From positions 1 through 58,547 of IMG/VR virus record IMGVR_UViG_3300027861_000035: a stretch of 58,547 nt of DNA. One strand, written 5' to 3'. Each line of letters starts with the position of its first letter. Within the stretch, counting starts at the first letter, position 1. A program made the position numbers and the translations under genes. Under the pieces are notes generated by a model. That model did not search any database, was not told where the DNA came from, and was given only the letters and a program-made list of their open reading frames with translations. Below, one piece after another: positions 45,659-54,075 of the stretch. Origin of the DNA: a virus.

Positions 45659-46661
45659 ATTCTCGTATCTCCTCTAAAGCATCTAGTAACTCAGCCTTGG
45701 AGAAAATAGTGTTTGCATTATCAATGTATTCGTGGATAATATTATCGTCAACCGTCAACAGCGAATCGTAATCTATATGTGATACTTCATACTTCGGAAG
45801 TACATCATCAAAGACAATTTCCAAGTGATTTACTTTATGTTTCTTTAGTAGAATTTCTGTTAACTCTTTTTCACTAGCAGCGTCAAGAGTATCTAATTTA
45901 ACTCGTAAAATAGTAAAGAACGAGTCGAAGCGGTAACGTTGTGAGTCAGCTTCAATAGAATGCAGCGTAGAGGTGACGTGTCGAATACCGAAATCAATAG
46001 GTTTACGGATAACTTCCACCTCCCCATTTCGAATAATTAGTTCGTGTATGTACTTCTGTGCATTAGCCTCCCCGAAGGAGGTTGAATACTGTGTCCCAAG
46101 CACATAGACATTTTTACCGTAAATCTTTGGTTTGTGTATATGACCTAGGAAAACCAAACGTTTCTTACCGAAATGAGACCTTTTAATATAAGACTCATAC
46201 TCGTAAGAACCATTAGCCACACAACCGTCAAACCCGAAGTGGCCGAAGACATGATTAGTACTGGCTTTAAGGTCCCGCACTATGAGTCGCTCGTCCTCGT
46301 AATGAGGTATGAAATCGAAATCTACGGTATCAAGACGAACGGTTGTAGTTTCTGAAAATACAGTTGCAATATCAGAAAACAAGGATAAAGTAGTTTTCGT
46401 AGAACCGTCTTTAGCTATGGTGTCGTGATTACCACGGTTAATGTATATTTTTTTAGTATGAAGACCTTCTAGTAACTGTCTAAAAGCTAATAATTCAGCA
46501 CCTTTTGGATTCCTTCTATGGAAGATATCGCCATTGATTATAACTGAGTCTGGGGGTTTCCTGTTTACGAGCTTCGTAAGGGTGGAAATCTGAGACTCTA
46601 GATATCCAGGCATGTAGTCTGACCTTAAGTGCAGGTCAGTTAAAAGAACTGTTCTATGCAT
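45648..46661 (-). CDS. gp47/SbcD-like nuclease subunit
   Basis: A 337-residue calcineurin-like phosphoesterase. TDLHLRSD (Asp9, His11), INGDIFHRRN, INRGNHD (GNHD 77-80), FGHFG and LGHIHKP are the five metal-binding motifs. It forms the Mre11-type nuclease with the gp46-like ATPase. ATG 46661 starts just before the first motif and overlaps the polymerase stop; an in-frame start 30 bases upstream is possible. Confidence 0.92.
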   Translation of the reverse strand: MHRTVLLTDLHLRSDYMPGYLESQISTLTKLVNRKPPDSVIINGDIFHRRNPKGAELLAFRQLLEGLHTKKIYINRGNHDTIAKDGSTKTTLSLFSDIATVFSETTTVRLDTVDFDFIPHYEDERLIVRDLKASTNHVFGHFGFDGCVANGSYEYESYIKRSHFGKKRLVFLGHIHKPKIYGKNVYVLGTQYSTSFGEANAQKYIHELIIRNGEVEVIRKPIDFGIRHVTSTLHSIEADSQRYRFDSFFTILRVKLDTLDAASEKELTEILLKKHKVNHLEIVFDDVLPKYEVSHIDYDSLLTVDDNIIHEYIDNANTIFSKAELLDALEEIREYET

Positions 46662-48180
46662 CTTGGAAGAATGATTGAATTTTCGGGGCATTAAGTAATT
46701 TACCTTTGGGGCTAAACTCAGCCTCCATTAAGTGTCCGAAGGACGTACCAACCTCAACATCTACTTCAAAGGGTACTACGAAATCAATTCCGTACATCCC
46801 CTTAAAATCATCAGTCATAGGTAAGACCACTTTGAGTAGCGTAGCTACTTTCTCTATATCCTTTTTATCGCATTGTACCTCTACTGAGTCGTGTACTGTT
46901 GCTAAGATATCAAAATCTAAGCCCGTAGCTGCTCTGTACTTGTGTAATCTGCGGATAGAATGAAGCATAAGGTCCGAGGCAGAACTTTGAATGACGAAGT
47001 TCATACCTTGCCGAAGGGCGCGATATTGGTATTTCTTAAGGGGGCTCTTAATATTAGGTAGGTGCCTACGTCTGCCAAAAATACTAACCGCGTAAGAGTT
47101 TTCCTTAATGAACTTGTGAATACTAGTAATCCATTTGAAAACCTTAGGGAATGAGTCCTGATAAGCTTTAAAAATACCCTTGCAATAGCCTACACTCTTA
47201 CCTATCTGCTGAGAGAGCTTGTTAGGACCCCCTCCATACACGATAAGGAAGCTAACGGACTTTGCAATCTGACGCTCCTCCTTGGTCACATCATCGGCAT
47301 TCTTTCCAAACACCAAAGATGCTGTAAACCTGTGCAGGTCTTTTCCTGAATTGAATGCTTGGATGAGAGCTTTATCTCCGCAGCATTGTGCAAGTACCCG
47401 AAGCTCCGCTTGAGAGAAGTCTGCGGCGAGAAATGCCTTCCCTGGGTCGGCTACCATAAGTTTACGGATATTAACAGCATCCCCCTCAACATCTCTTGGC
47501 AGTGTATGGAAAGATACTCCCTTCTTTTTACCGCTTACATTGTAAGTGGAGCAAGACAGTCTTCCCGTAACCACAGTGGCGAAGTTATACTGCGAGTAGA
47601 TTCTACCATCCTCATTATACTCAATAGCTTTCTCTACACCTTTAACGTAAGTTCTATGCTGTTTAGTACGGTACTTATATTTTAGAAGAGTTTGAATAAA
47701 CTCCTTTGCTTTTTTGTTGGTAGTAGCCGCTAAAACCTCGGATAAATGCTCGTCACTAATCTGAGGCATCCTAGTCTTCTCAGAGAACATACTAGGAGTT
47801 AAATCAAACCCATCGGATGTAAACAATAATGACCCCATCTCTGGTATAGAGTTAGGGTTTACTTCCCCTACGGGAGATAGCTCTTGAATCTTGGCTTTAA
47901 GGTCCTCTAACTCAGTAATAAGGGTATCATCTAGAACTTTAAGATAATCAGTATCTACCTTAATACCAAAGTTCTCAACCATGCTTAAGATAACAAGGAT
48001 GTCCTTTAGAAGATTATCATAAACTTTATGAACCTCCTTCTCCTTCATCTGCTGTTTAAGCACATGATAAGCCCTGAGCGTAAAATCGCAATCCATGGCG
48101 TTACCAAACGCCAAATCATCTAAGGGCATGTTAGCCCAAAAATCTGGGTCTTTCTTAGCTTGTTTGGCTACTGTTAGCAT
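46654..48180 (-). CDS. Family A DNA polymerase, polymerase part (split gene)
   Basis: A 508-residue protein holding only the polymerase domain and a short linker. Motif A is AADFSQAELRVLA (Asp254), motif B RQIAKSVSFLIVYGGG (Arg303, Lys307, Phe311, Tyr315), and motif C ATVHDSVEVQC, where the usual His-Asp-Glu is His430-Asp431-Ser432. Phe311 is at the position discussed in phage PolA evolution (E. coli 762). Its N-terminus (MPLDDLAFGNAMDCDFTLRA) continues the end of the exonuclease domain, which is encoded two genes upstream. The nuclease gene lies between them. Confidence 0.9.
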   Translation of the reverse strand: MLTVAKQAKKDPDFWANMPLDDLAFGNAMDCDFTLRAYHVLKQQMKEKEVHKVYDNLLKDILVILSMVENFGIKVDTDYLKVLDDTLITELEDLKAKIQELSPVGEVNPNSIPEMGSLLFTSDGFDLTPSMFSEKTRMPQISDEHLSEVLAATTNKKAKEFIQTLLKYKYRTKQHRTYVKGVEKAIEYNEDGRIYSQYNFATVVTGRLSCSTYNVSGKKKGVSFHTLPRDVEGDAVNIRKLMVADPGKAFLAADFSQAELRVLAQCCGDKALIQAFNSGKDLHRFTASLVFGKNADDVTKEERQIAKSVSFLIVYGGGPNKLSQQIGKSVGYCKGIFKAYQDSFPKVFKWITSIHKFIKENSYAVSIFGRRRHLPNIKSPLKKYQYRALRQGMNFVIQSSASDLMLHSIRRLHKYRAATGLDFDILATVHDSVEVQCDKKDIEKVATLLKVVLPMTDDFKGMYGIDFVVPFEVDVEVGTSFGHLMEAEFSPKGKLLNAPKIQSFFQDA

Positions 48181-48640
48181 TGCGTAGGTTTTCGAGGTAT
48201 AAGGTAAATTCTAGGAGGGTGAATACTTTACACTTTGTATCTCTGCATGATTCTCGGAGCCAATTAATCGCCCCGTCACGAAAGCCGTCGCCGTGTGTTA
48301 TTATAATAGTCTCTGCCTCATCTACTTTTTGAGTGAAATTCATCATTAAGTATGGAAGCTTCTCGTCAACGCTTCCTGCTGACTGCTGATACTTACATTC
48401 AATGCGTATATCGCGTCCCTGGTACCGCAAAAGAAACTCACTTCTACATTTAGTACCGTAAATGCTCTCGTAAGGTGCGTTCTTTAGTAGAACATTATCA
48501 GTAGTAAGCCGCTCCTCTTCTTTAGGCCATTTACGGCTAGGGATTTCTAGAGCTTGAGTTATAGCATCTTCAATTATATCTTCGAACTTTGCACCGTTCG
48601 TAGCAGCTTTTCGGCCTTGGGGGTCAATTTTCATAATCAT
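48155..48640 (-). CDS. PD-(D/E)XK nuclease-like protein inserted between polymerase halves
   Basis: A 161-residue protein. GRDIRIECKYQQSAGSVDEK (Glu81, Lys83) is the PD-(D/E)XK core, with an earlier SEFLLRYQ strand and a downstream IIITHGDGFRDGAINWL segment. ATG 48640, two bases after the exonuclease gene stop, is preferred over a TTG upstream. It ends 26 bases inside the polymerase gene. It fits a free-standing homing endonuclease that has split the polymerase gene, but could be a resident repair nuclease. Confidence 0.7.
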   Translation of the reverse strand: MIMKIDPQGRKAATNGAKFEDIIEDAITQALEIPSRKWPKEEERLTTDNVLLKNAPYESIYGTKCRSEFLLRYQGRDIRIECKYQQSAGSVDEKLPYLMMNFTQKVDEAETIIITHGDGFRDGAINWLRESCRDTKCKVFTLLEFTLYLENLRNANSSQTS

Positions 48641-48641
48641 T

Positions 48642-49616
48642 TTAAAACTCTTCAAGTTCCCTAGGCCAATGTTCCTTTACTATATCCATAAGACCGTGAG
48701 GTTTATTCTCATCTACGAGAGAGTGCATGATTTGAGTGTCATGTATGTTGTTAAAGGTAGGAACTCCCCAGTTTTTAAGGAACTTTAAATCAAACTTGCA
48801 GTTATGAAAGATTTTACCGATGGAGGGGTCCTTCAAAAGCAGCGTAAAGCTGTCACGGACACGTGAGATATCATCATCAGAAAGTTCGGACTCTCTATGA
48901 TAAATTGGGATAACGAAGGCTTCTCTATCTCCAGTAGCAAGACCAATGGATGTAATCTTATCTTTTTTGTAGTCCAGCCCTGTAGTTTCAATATCAATTG
49001 AAACGATATCCTTAGTACAGGCGTGCTTCATAGCTTTAAGCGCGGAGTCAACATCGTTGTGAAGATTATAAGTCGAGTTGGCTAGTTTATTTTTACCTAG
49101 AATAAACTTATCATAAGCGTTATCTATATCCTGTATAAAGAGAGTCCTAAGTTTAGGCTCTGAGTAAATAGAGAATGGGTGGTAAAGAGGCACTACAGGA
49201 ACACTCTTACCATCCACATCAATCCAAAACTCCTTACCTCTCTTAGTGCCAATACCAGACTTCCTCAAAAGAGTCTTCATGGCTAGATTTCCTAGTACGA
49301 AGATAAGGTCTGGGTCAGCGGTCTTGATGTTGTCTTCTAGGAGGGGGCGATTCTCATGAATCATTGCAGTAGTCGCATCTTTCTCAGAAACCCCTAGGGA
49401 TTTGATAGCGGCAACAAACTGATACTCGTCCCGTTTTAGTTTAGTCTTTTCAAGTAGTTGGGTTAAGACCCCAAATTCGTTGTCTTTAAATGAAAAAACT
49501 TGACCTCGCTGATTAACACAAGAGTCGTGAATGAGCATAATATGCTCTGAACCCACCGTATCAAGGTGAGCATTCTCAGTTTTTTCAAAACTTTCTAGTA
49601 GTTCGTCTATATTCAT
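48642..49616 (-). CDS. UDG-like plus 3'-5' exonuclease protein (N-terminal part of split polymerase)
   Basis: A 324-residue protein. Residues ~20-170 resemble family 4-type uracil-DNA glycosylases (DLIFVLGNLAMKTLL, 103-117; PLYHPFSIY, 143-151). Residues ~185-324 are the DnaQ-type proofreading domain of PolA: Exo I VSIDIETTGLD (Asp208, Glu210), Exo II IFHNCKFDLKFL (Asp276), ending HGLMDIVKEHWPRELEEF. Normal PolA continues straight on into the polymerase part, which here is a separate gene. The UDG-exo-pol order is that of SPO1-type polymerases. Confidence 0.85.
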   Translation of the reverse strand: MNIDELLESFEKTENAHLDTVGSEHIMLIHDSCVNQRGQVFSFKDNEFGVLTQLLEKTKLKRDEYQFVAAIKSLGVSEKDATTAMIHENRPLLEDNIKTADPDLIFVLGNLAMKTLLRKSGIGTKRGKEFWIDVDGKSVPVVPLYHPFSIYSEPKLRTLFIQDIDNAYDKFILGKNKLANSTYNLHNDVDSALKAMKHACTKDIVSIDIETTGLDYKKDKITSIGLATGDREAFVIPIYHRESELSDDDISRVRDSFTLLLKDPSIGKIFHNCKFDLKFLKNWGVPTFNNIHDTQIMHSLVDENKPHGLMDIVKEHWPRELEEF

Positions 49617-49619
49617 CGT

Positions 49620-49627
49620 CTATAACA
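49620..49627 (+). promoter_or_regulatory. CTATAACA box before the sigma gene
   Basis: CTATAACA on the plus strand, four bases before ATG 49632. Confidence 0.4.
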
Positions 49628-49631
49628 GGTT

Positions 49632-50042
49632 ATGGTGAAGAAAAAAAATCATTACCTCGACAATAAAAGATTCGAAGAGATTATTAAGCTCTATTTAGTG
49701 GACCCTGAGGAGCACGAAACTGAACTAGTAATGTTGCTTGATATACTTATTACAAACATTTTAAAGTCTTTTAAGTTTAAGGTAGACCCTGACGATGCTA
49801 AGCAAGAATGCTTCATGCTGGTATTCAAGACATTAAAGAACTTTAAGTCTGGAAATGGTTCAGCTTTCAACTACTTCACGACAGTTATTGTAAACAACCT
49901 AAAGTTGATATACACTAAGGATAAAAAGTACCACAAGAAGCTTCAAGATTATAAGGACGCCATCCTAGGCCCAAACCTAAACGCTACGCGGGAATACGAG
50001 GACCCTTACGCACCTTCTTCTTTTTCTTCTTCTTCGGTCTAG
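49632..50042 (+). CDS. gp55-like late sigma factor
   Basis: A 136-residue protein with the short sigma region 2 outline: VDPDDAKQECFMLVFKTLKN (51-70), then GNGSAFNYFTTVIVNNL (75-91) and basic KDKKYHKK, close to T4 gp55, which directs RNA polymerase to late promoters. It lacks regions 3-4, as gp55 does. It is encoded opposite to its neighbours. Its last ~19 codons (a Ser/Phe tail) overlap the convergent Lys-rich end of the next gene. Confidence 0.72.
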   Translation: MVKKKNHYLDNKRFEEIIKLYLVDPEEHETELVMLLDILITNILKSFKFKVDPDDAKQECFMLVFKTLKNFKSGNGSAFNYFTTVIVNNLKLIYTKDKKYHKKLQDYKDAILGPNLNATREYEDPYAPSSFSSSSV

Positions 50043-50352
50043 GGTTAAAGAAGCTATGCACTCTAGGGTACTCAACGTAGACTTTAATATCTCCGTTAAT
50101 AACCTCTACTACAGTAGGTGCGCTAGAAATAGAGAAAGCAGCAAACGCGTGGGGTAGTTCCCAGCTAGAGATAAGGTAACACACCTCGTCCCCCTCTTTA
50201 GAAGCCCACGCCTCAGCCTCCTTTATCACCTTATTAGACCATTTATCCCAGTCGGAATAATACAATAAGGTGTAACTACTACTCTTCTTATTCTTTAAAA
50301 GGGAATTAAGAACCTTTTCGTCTTTAGCTGTTAGACTTTTCAATACTCGCAT
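49984..50352 (-). CDS. Thioredoxin-fold protein without catalytic Cys pair
   Basis: A 122-residue protein. SSYTLLYYSDWDKWSNKVIK is in the position of the thioredoxin active-site helix, but WCxxC is replaced by SDWDKW, and the cis-Pro loop ISSAPTVVEVINGDIKVYVE is retained. So it is a structural rather than redox thioredoxin fold. The C-terminus is a Lys run (PRPKKKKKKKVRKG) overlapping the sigma gene's tail on the other strand. It may bind DNA or the polymerase. Confidence 0.6.
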   Translation of the reverse strand: MRVLKSLTAKDEKVLNSLLKNKKSSSYTLLYYSDWDKWSNKVIKEAEAWASKEGDEVCYLISSWELPHAFAAFSISSAPTVVEVINGDIKVYVEYPRVHSFFNPRPKKKKKKKVRKGPRIPA

Positions 50353-50617
50353 CGAGTTCGCTCAGGTTAGGGACTTCTAAAACAACTTCGGAGTCAACAG
50401 GCTGTACGCCAGCAGTTTCCAGTACTTCGGCTTTCTCTTCTTCGGACATGCCCTCGATAGCCTTATTAACATCATCCATAAAGCTATTAAGCCCACGGAA
50501 CATCATAACTTTAGCGAACTCGCCATCGGACATTTTAGAATCCTTCCCAATTACCGCGCCTTTTACTGCGTTCCATTGAGATGATTCTGCTTGAGTTAGT
50601 TTCATGTAAATCTTCAT
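50324..50617 (-). CDS. Small hypothetical protein
   Basis: A 97-residue acidic helical protein from ATG 50617, chosen because AAGGAAG lies about five bases upstream. An in-frame start at 50692 would add 25 residues but crowd the divergent gene. It overlaps the thioredoxin-fold gene by 29 bases. Not recognised. Confidence 0.55.
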   Translation of the reverse strand: MKIYMKLTQAESSQWNAVKGAVIGKDSKMSDGEFAKVMMFRGLNSFMDDVNKAIEGMSEEEKAEVLETAGVQPVDSEVVLEVPNLSELDASIEKSNS

Positions 50618-50697
50618 ACGTCTTCCTTCATTACGGATTTTAAAAACCCAATCATTAGTTTTTAGGTTTATTTTGGTTTTTTCGACTTTCATAGAAT

Positions 50698-51204
50698 ATG
50701 TCCAATTTAAGAAATATCTTAGGGAATGGGGAATTCGGCAAAAAGCCGAGGGTTAATAGTAAGAGAAAGGGTGCTAACTTCGAAAGAAAAATGGCTCAAA
50801 TGTTTAATGAGCGGTTTAAAACTACCGAGTTTAACAGGACCCCTGGTTCGGGAGCATTTGGGTCAACCCATCAACTCCCACAACATCTTATAGTCCATGG
50901 AGACCTAATAACGCCACAAAATTTCAAATATACTATCGAATGTAAGAGTGGCTATACGCTAGAGCTTGATGACCTGTTCAAACCTACCAGTAACTTCTTC
51001 AAGTTTATTGAACAAGCCAAAGGGGATGCTCAAAGATGCTCTAGGGAGTGGATGCTTATCTACAAGAAGGACAGGCGTAAAGAGCTTGTCGTCGTAGACG
51101 GTCCCTTAGCGTGTCTAACGCACTTCGTTGTTGTAGGCGACAACTATTACGTGTATCTCCTTAAAGACGTTCTAGCGCTGCCTGAAGCCTTCTGGTTCAA
51201 CTAA
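50698..51204 (+). CDS. Holliday-junction-resolvase-like nuclease
   Basis: A 168-residue PD-(D/E)XK protein: KGANFERKMAQMFNERF (Glu29), NRTPGSGAFGS, HGDLITP (Asp69) and KYTIECKSGY (Glu81, Lys83) match the Hjc/HJR group. It would cleave recombination intermediates before packaging, alongside RecA and gp46/47. It is transcribed opposite to its neighbours. Confidence 0.82.
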   Translation: MSNLRNILGNGEFGKKPRVNSKRKGANFERKMAQMFNERFKTTEFNRTPGSGAFGSTHQLPQHLIVHGDLITPQNFKYTIECKSGYTLELDDLFKPTSNFFKFIEQAKGDAQRCSREWMLIYKKDRRKELVVVDGPLACLTHFVVVGDNYYVYLLKDVLALPEAFWFN

Positions 51205-54013
51205 AGACTCTACCCGCATCGTAATCCACTACCTTAGCGTCAATAGTCTCTCCTTGCTCTTTAGCGATGAGACGAATGAGGGCTAACGCTTTGAGAGCTT
51301 TACTTTTACCAGGGAAACCACCCTCAAACTCCTCACCCTCATGTTTGACTTTTAAACAGAAAGGGAATAGGGTAGTAATAAGCTTATCTCCAACCTGTTG
51401 AGGGTCCCCCACCTCCATAGGAGGGAGTTTCTGTAGGATACGGGAAAAAGGAGACCCTGTAAAGGACTCTTCTTCTTGACTTTCTGGGTCTTCTCCCATA
51501 GTACCTTCAACGGACTCTCCCACGGACTTTTTCTTATTAGAAACCTTTCTCTTAGAAGACTTCTTCTTGGAAGACTTCTTCTTGAGAGGAGGGGGAGGCG
51601 TTTCAGAAGTTTCTTTGCTATCCCAATCTTCGAGGTCAGGCTTTCTAGTTAAAGGTGTGGTAGTCGCAAACGCCTTTCTTCCTTCAGTGGGGAGTTTAGC
51701 TTCCCCTTGAAGTTTACGACCTCCATTACCCGTCTTCTTGGCAGTTACCCTCGTATCCGAAATAGTATTACCATCAGCGTCATGAATTTGAGAACTGCTC
51801 GCAGTAAGGGAAGCTGTTCCATTACCTGCAAAGAGTCTTTGTGCTACTCCATCGTATATACCATGATTAGTGCTAAGAGTAAGATTCCCTGGAGAGCCTC
51901 TGAACATAACCTCATCATCAAAAGTACCAGCCGAAAATACAAAATCATTATATGCAGCGGCTCGGGCATATTCAGGGTCTCTTTGAGCCCTTTGCATTCG
52001 TTGAAACTGCCATAACTTTAGAGCGGCAAACCTCGCGCCTGATTGGCCTTTTTCCTTTAGCTTAGCCTTAATACTTTTTAATTCCGCTTTATAAGCCGCG
52101 TCAGCTTTACGACCATCGGCAACGCTAGTTCCAGCCGCATGAGAAGGAGGATACCTTTCCAGTTCTGATAAGTAAGCTGTAAGGTCCGCTCTATTCGGGT
52201 CACTTAAATTTCCAATCTTAGCTTCAATGTTCTCGCGCATTACACGGTCAGTCTCTACCGCCTGAACACAACTCTGCGCATCATCTGCTGTCATAGCCTC
52301 AGATTTCACGGCCCTATCTAAAAAAGAGCTATGTAACCTATCAGACGTTAACCTGTAACGTTGTGCTAAAGCAATCTGTGCGGTAGTGGCCTTGCCTGCC
52401 GTAGGGATAGAAGCATAAGCCTTATTTAAAGAGCTAGAACCTATTACCGTGTCACCATCCAACGCTTTATAGTTTTTGACCGATAAACTCAATTTATAGT
52501 TACCGTTTGCATCTTTATACACAGCACTTTTAAAAGGGTCATTCATTTTTTCAACAGCTTCGGGTGTAAGAATAATATCTACATCAGATTTGTACCCCAT
52601 CTCACTAGCTTGAGAAGGTCGGCAGACACCTAAAACTCCATCTTTAGGTATACCCGCCAGTTCGAAGAACAGCTCTGTTTGCATAGCGGCTTCTGTCATA
52701 GCCGCTCGGATTTCGTCTTCAGGTCCTACGCCGAGGCTCTGCAACCTTTTAAAATATTCAATTTGGTCGAACTCATCGCTCAATAAAGCAGCCTCTAGGT
52801 ACTCCGTGTTTGCAGTCGATAAAGTGTGAGCGTCCATTAAACGAAGGTGTAGGTGCTTAAGCGCCTCCCTCTGTTGCTCTTTATCCCCCGCTAAAAGAGC
52901 AATTTTAATCTCTACAATATCTTCAGTAAGCTTACCATCCCTATCATTTTTTCCTGATGATTTAGATTTACCTACAGCCATAGGGTAGACTTTTAAAGCT
53001 TCATCGTCGGATATAGTTTCTGGCAGTACTCCTGAAGGCAGTAAACGTACACCTCGTAAACCCTCAAGGCTCTCATTTAAACCCGTACCAAACGTAGTGC
53101 CATAGGTATTATGGTCCTCAAGCGCAAGTTCTTGCAAGGCGTCGAAAAGTTCGGCATCAGCATTTAACCTACCAAAGAACACTCCTTTTGTACCTGTGGA
53201 ACCTCTAATAGTAGTAATTCTAAGGGCTTGCCTCTCCTCCATAGTAAGCTTACCTTCGGGTATTATTCTGTGAAGGGAACCAGAAGTCTTCCAATCTGCT
53301 AATTTTACAGTTTCTACTTTTTCAAGAGCCGTAACTAAAGACACGACACATAAAAGAGCTTGCTGCTTAGCCTTATTAGCCATTTCACGTCTAGCTCCGC
53401 CCATAATAGAAGCCAACGCTCTCCCTATCCTAGTACGTGCGAGAGGAGTATTGACAGTCTTCTCTAGCTTCTCTACAGTCTCTTTCGAAGCGCCCTCGCT
53501 CATACCTCTTGCGTCTACAAAGAATTTCTCTATAAGTTTACGTTGCTCGGGGGAGAACTGTACACCTCCCTCCGCACTACCAATCACACCAGTACCGTCA
53601 CGGTTAATAAGGTCAGGCTGCGTAGGAGCCTTATCCCCCTCTCCTGCGGGAGCCTTATCCTCCTCTTCTGCGGGAGCCCACGCATTCAAAAGTTTTCGTG
53701 CCCATGACCCTGAATGGCTAAGTTTCGGCCACTCATTTTGCCAGCCTGCGTTATCAAGACTTTTATTACCTACATTAGACCCTGAGATGGTTACTTTCCC
53801 ATCTTTTAAAACCATACTAATGTTTTTCTTCTTACCCTTACTGTATTGAAGTTGACCGCTAAGAGCGGCTTTAAAAGTCGCTTCAATTTCCCCCACAGCC
53901 GCTTGCTGCTCAGGCGTAGGGTCAAACGCTTCATTTAAAGTAGACGGAGTCCATGTCCTCTTCCGAAGTCCGCTGTAGGAAGAGAGTAGCTCAGTAAAAA
54001 CGCTTGTAGTCAT
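51197..54013 (-). CDS. Large hypothetical protein, probably virion-associated
   Basis: A 938-residue protein. ATG 54013 follows the terminator; an earlier in-frame start would lie within it. The sequence is Ala/Lys/Glu-rich and mainly helical; a Lys/Ser-rich stretch (KKKSSKKKSSKRK, about 820-835) precedes a structured C-terminus (ITTLFPFCLKVKHEGEEFEG). GYKSDVDIIL near 470 vaguely resembles a nucleotidyltransferase strand, but I would not assign it. Located next to tail genes, it may be a packaged or internal protein. The AGGAG inside the terminator stem is the only visible ribosome binding site. Confidence 0.6.
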   Translation of the reverse strand: MTTSVFTELLSSYSGLRKRTWTPSTLNEAFDPTPEQQAAVGEIEATFKAALSGQLQYSKGKKKNISMVLKDGKVTISGSNVGNKSLDNAGWQNEWPKLSHSGSWARKLLNAWAPAEEEDKAPAGEGDKAPTQPDLINRDGTGVIGSAEGGVQFSPEQRKLIEKFFVDARGMSEGASKETVEKLEKTVNTPLARTRIGRALASIMGGARREMANKAKQQALLCVVSLVTALEKVETVKLADWKTSGSLHRIIPEGKLTMEERQALRITTIRGSTGTKGVFFGRLNADAELFDALQELALEDHNTYGTTFGTGLNESLEGLRGVRLLPSGVLPETISDDEALKVYPMAVGKSKSSGKNDRDGKLTEDIVEIKIALLAGDKEQQREALKHLHLRLMDAHTLSTANTEYLEAALLSDEFDQIEYFKRLQSLGVGPEDEIRAAMTEAAMQTELFFELAGIPKDGVLGVCRPSQASEMGYKSDVDIILTPEAVEKMNDPFKSAVYKDANGNYKLSLSVKNYKALDGDTVIGSSSLNKAYASIPTAGKATTAQIALAQRYRLTSDRLHSSFLDRAVKSEAMTADDAQSCVQAVETDRVMRENIEAKIGNLSDPNRADLTAYLSELERYPPSHAAGTSVADGRKADAAYKAELKSIKAKLKEKGQSGARFAALKLWQFQRMQRAQRDPEYARAAAYNDFVFSAGTFDDEVMFRGSPGNLTLSTNHGIYDGVAQRLFAGNGTASLTASSSQIHDADGNTISDTRVTAKKTGNGGRKLQGEAKLPTEGRKAFATTTPLTRKPDLEDWDSKETSETPPPPLKKKSSKKKSSKRKVSNKKKSVGESVEGTMGEDPESQEEESFTGSPFSRILQKLPPMEVGDPQQVGDKLITTLFPFCLKVKHEGEEFEGGFPGKSKALKALALIRLIAKEQGETIDAKVVDYDAGRVFS

Positions 54014-54017
54014 GTAA

Positions 54018-54055
54018 AAAAAAAGGTGGCTCCTAATATATTTAGGAGCCACCTC
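54018..54055 (-). terminator. Strong terminator after the tail tube gene
   Basis: On the minus strand AGGTGGCTCCTAA pairs with TTAGGAGCCACCT (13 bp) then TTTTTTTTT, ending 5 bases before ATG 54013. AGGAG within the 3' arm could serve as a masked ribosome binding site for the next gene. Confidence 0.92.
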
Positions 54056-54075
54056 AGATATAATCTAATTATAAA

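Noticed and set aside
48155-48655. Group I intron or intein in the polymerase gene
   Set aside because: The nuclease ORF fills the gap completely with its own start and stop, leaving no intron core; it is not in frame with flanking domains as an intein would need.
53451-53849. 132-residue plus-strand ORF inside the 938-residue gene
   Set aside because: Antisense shadow with biased composition and no start signals.
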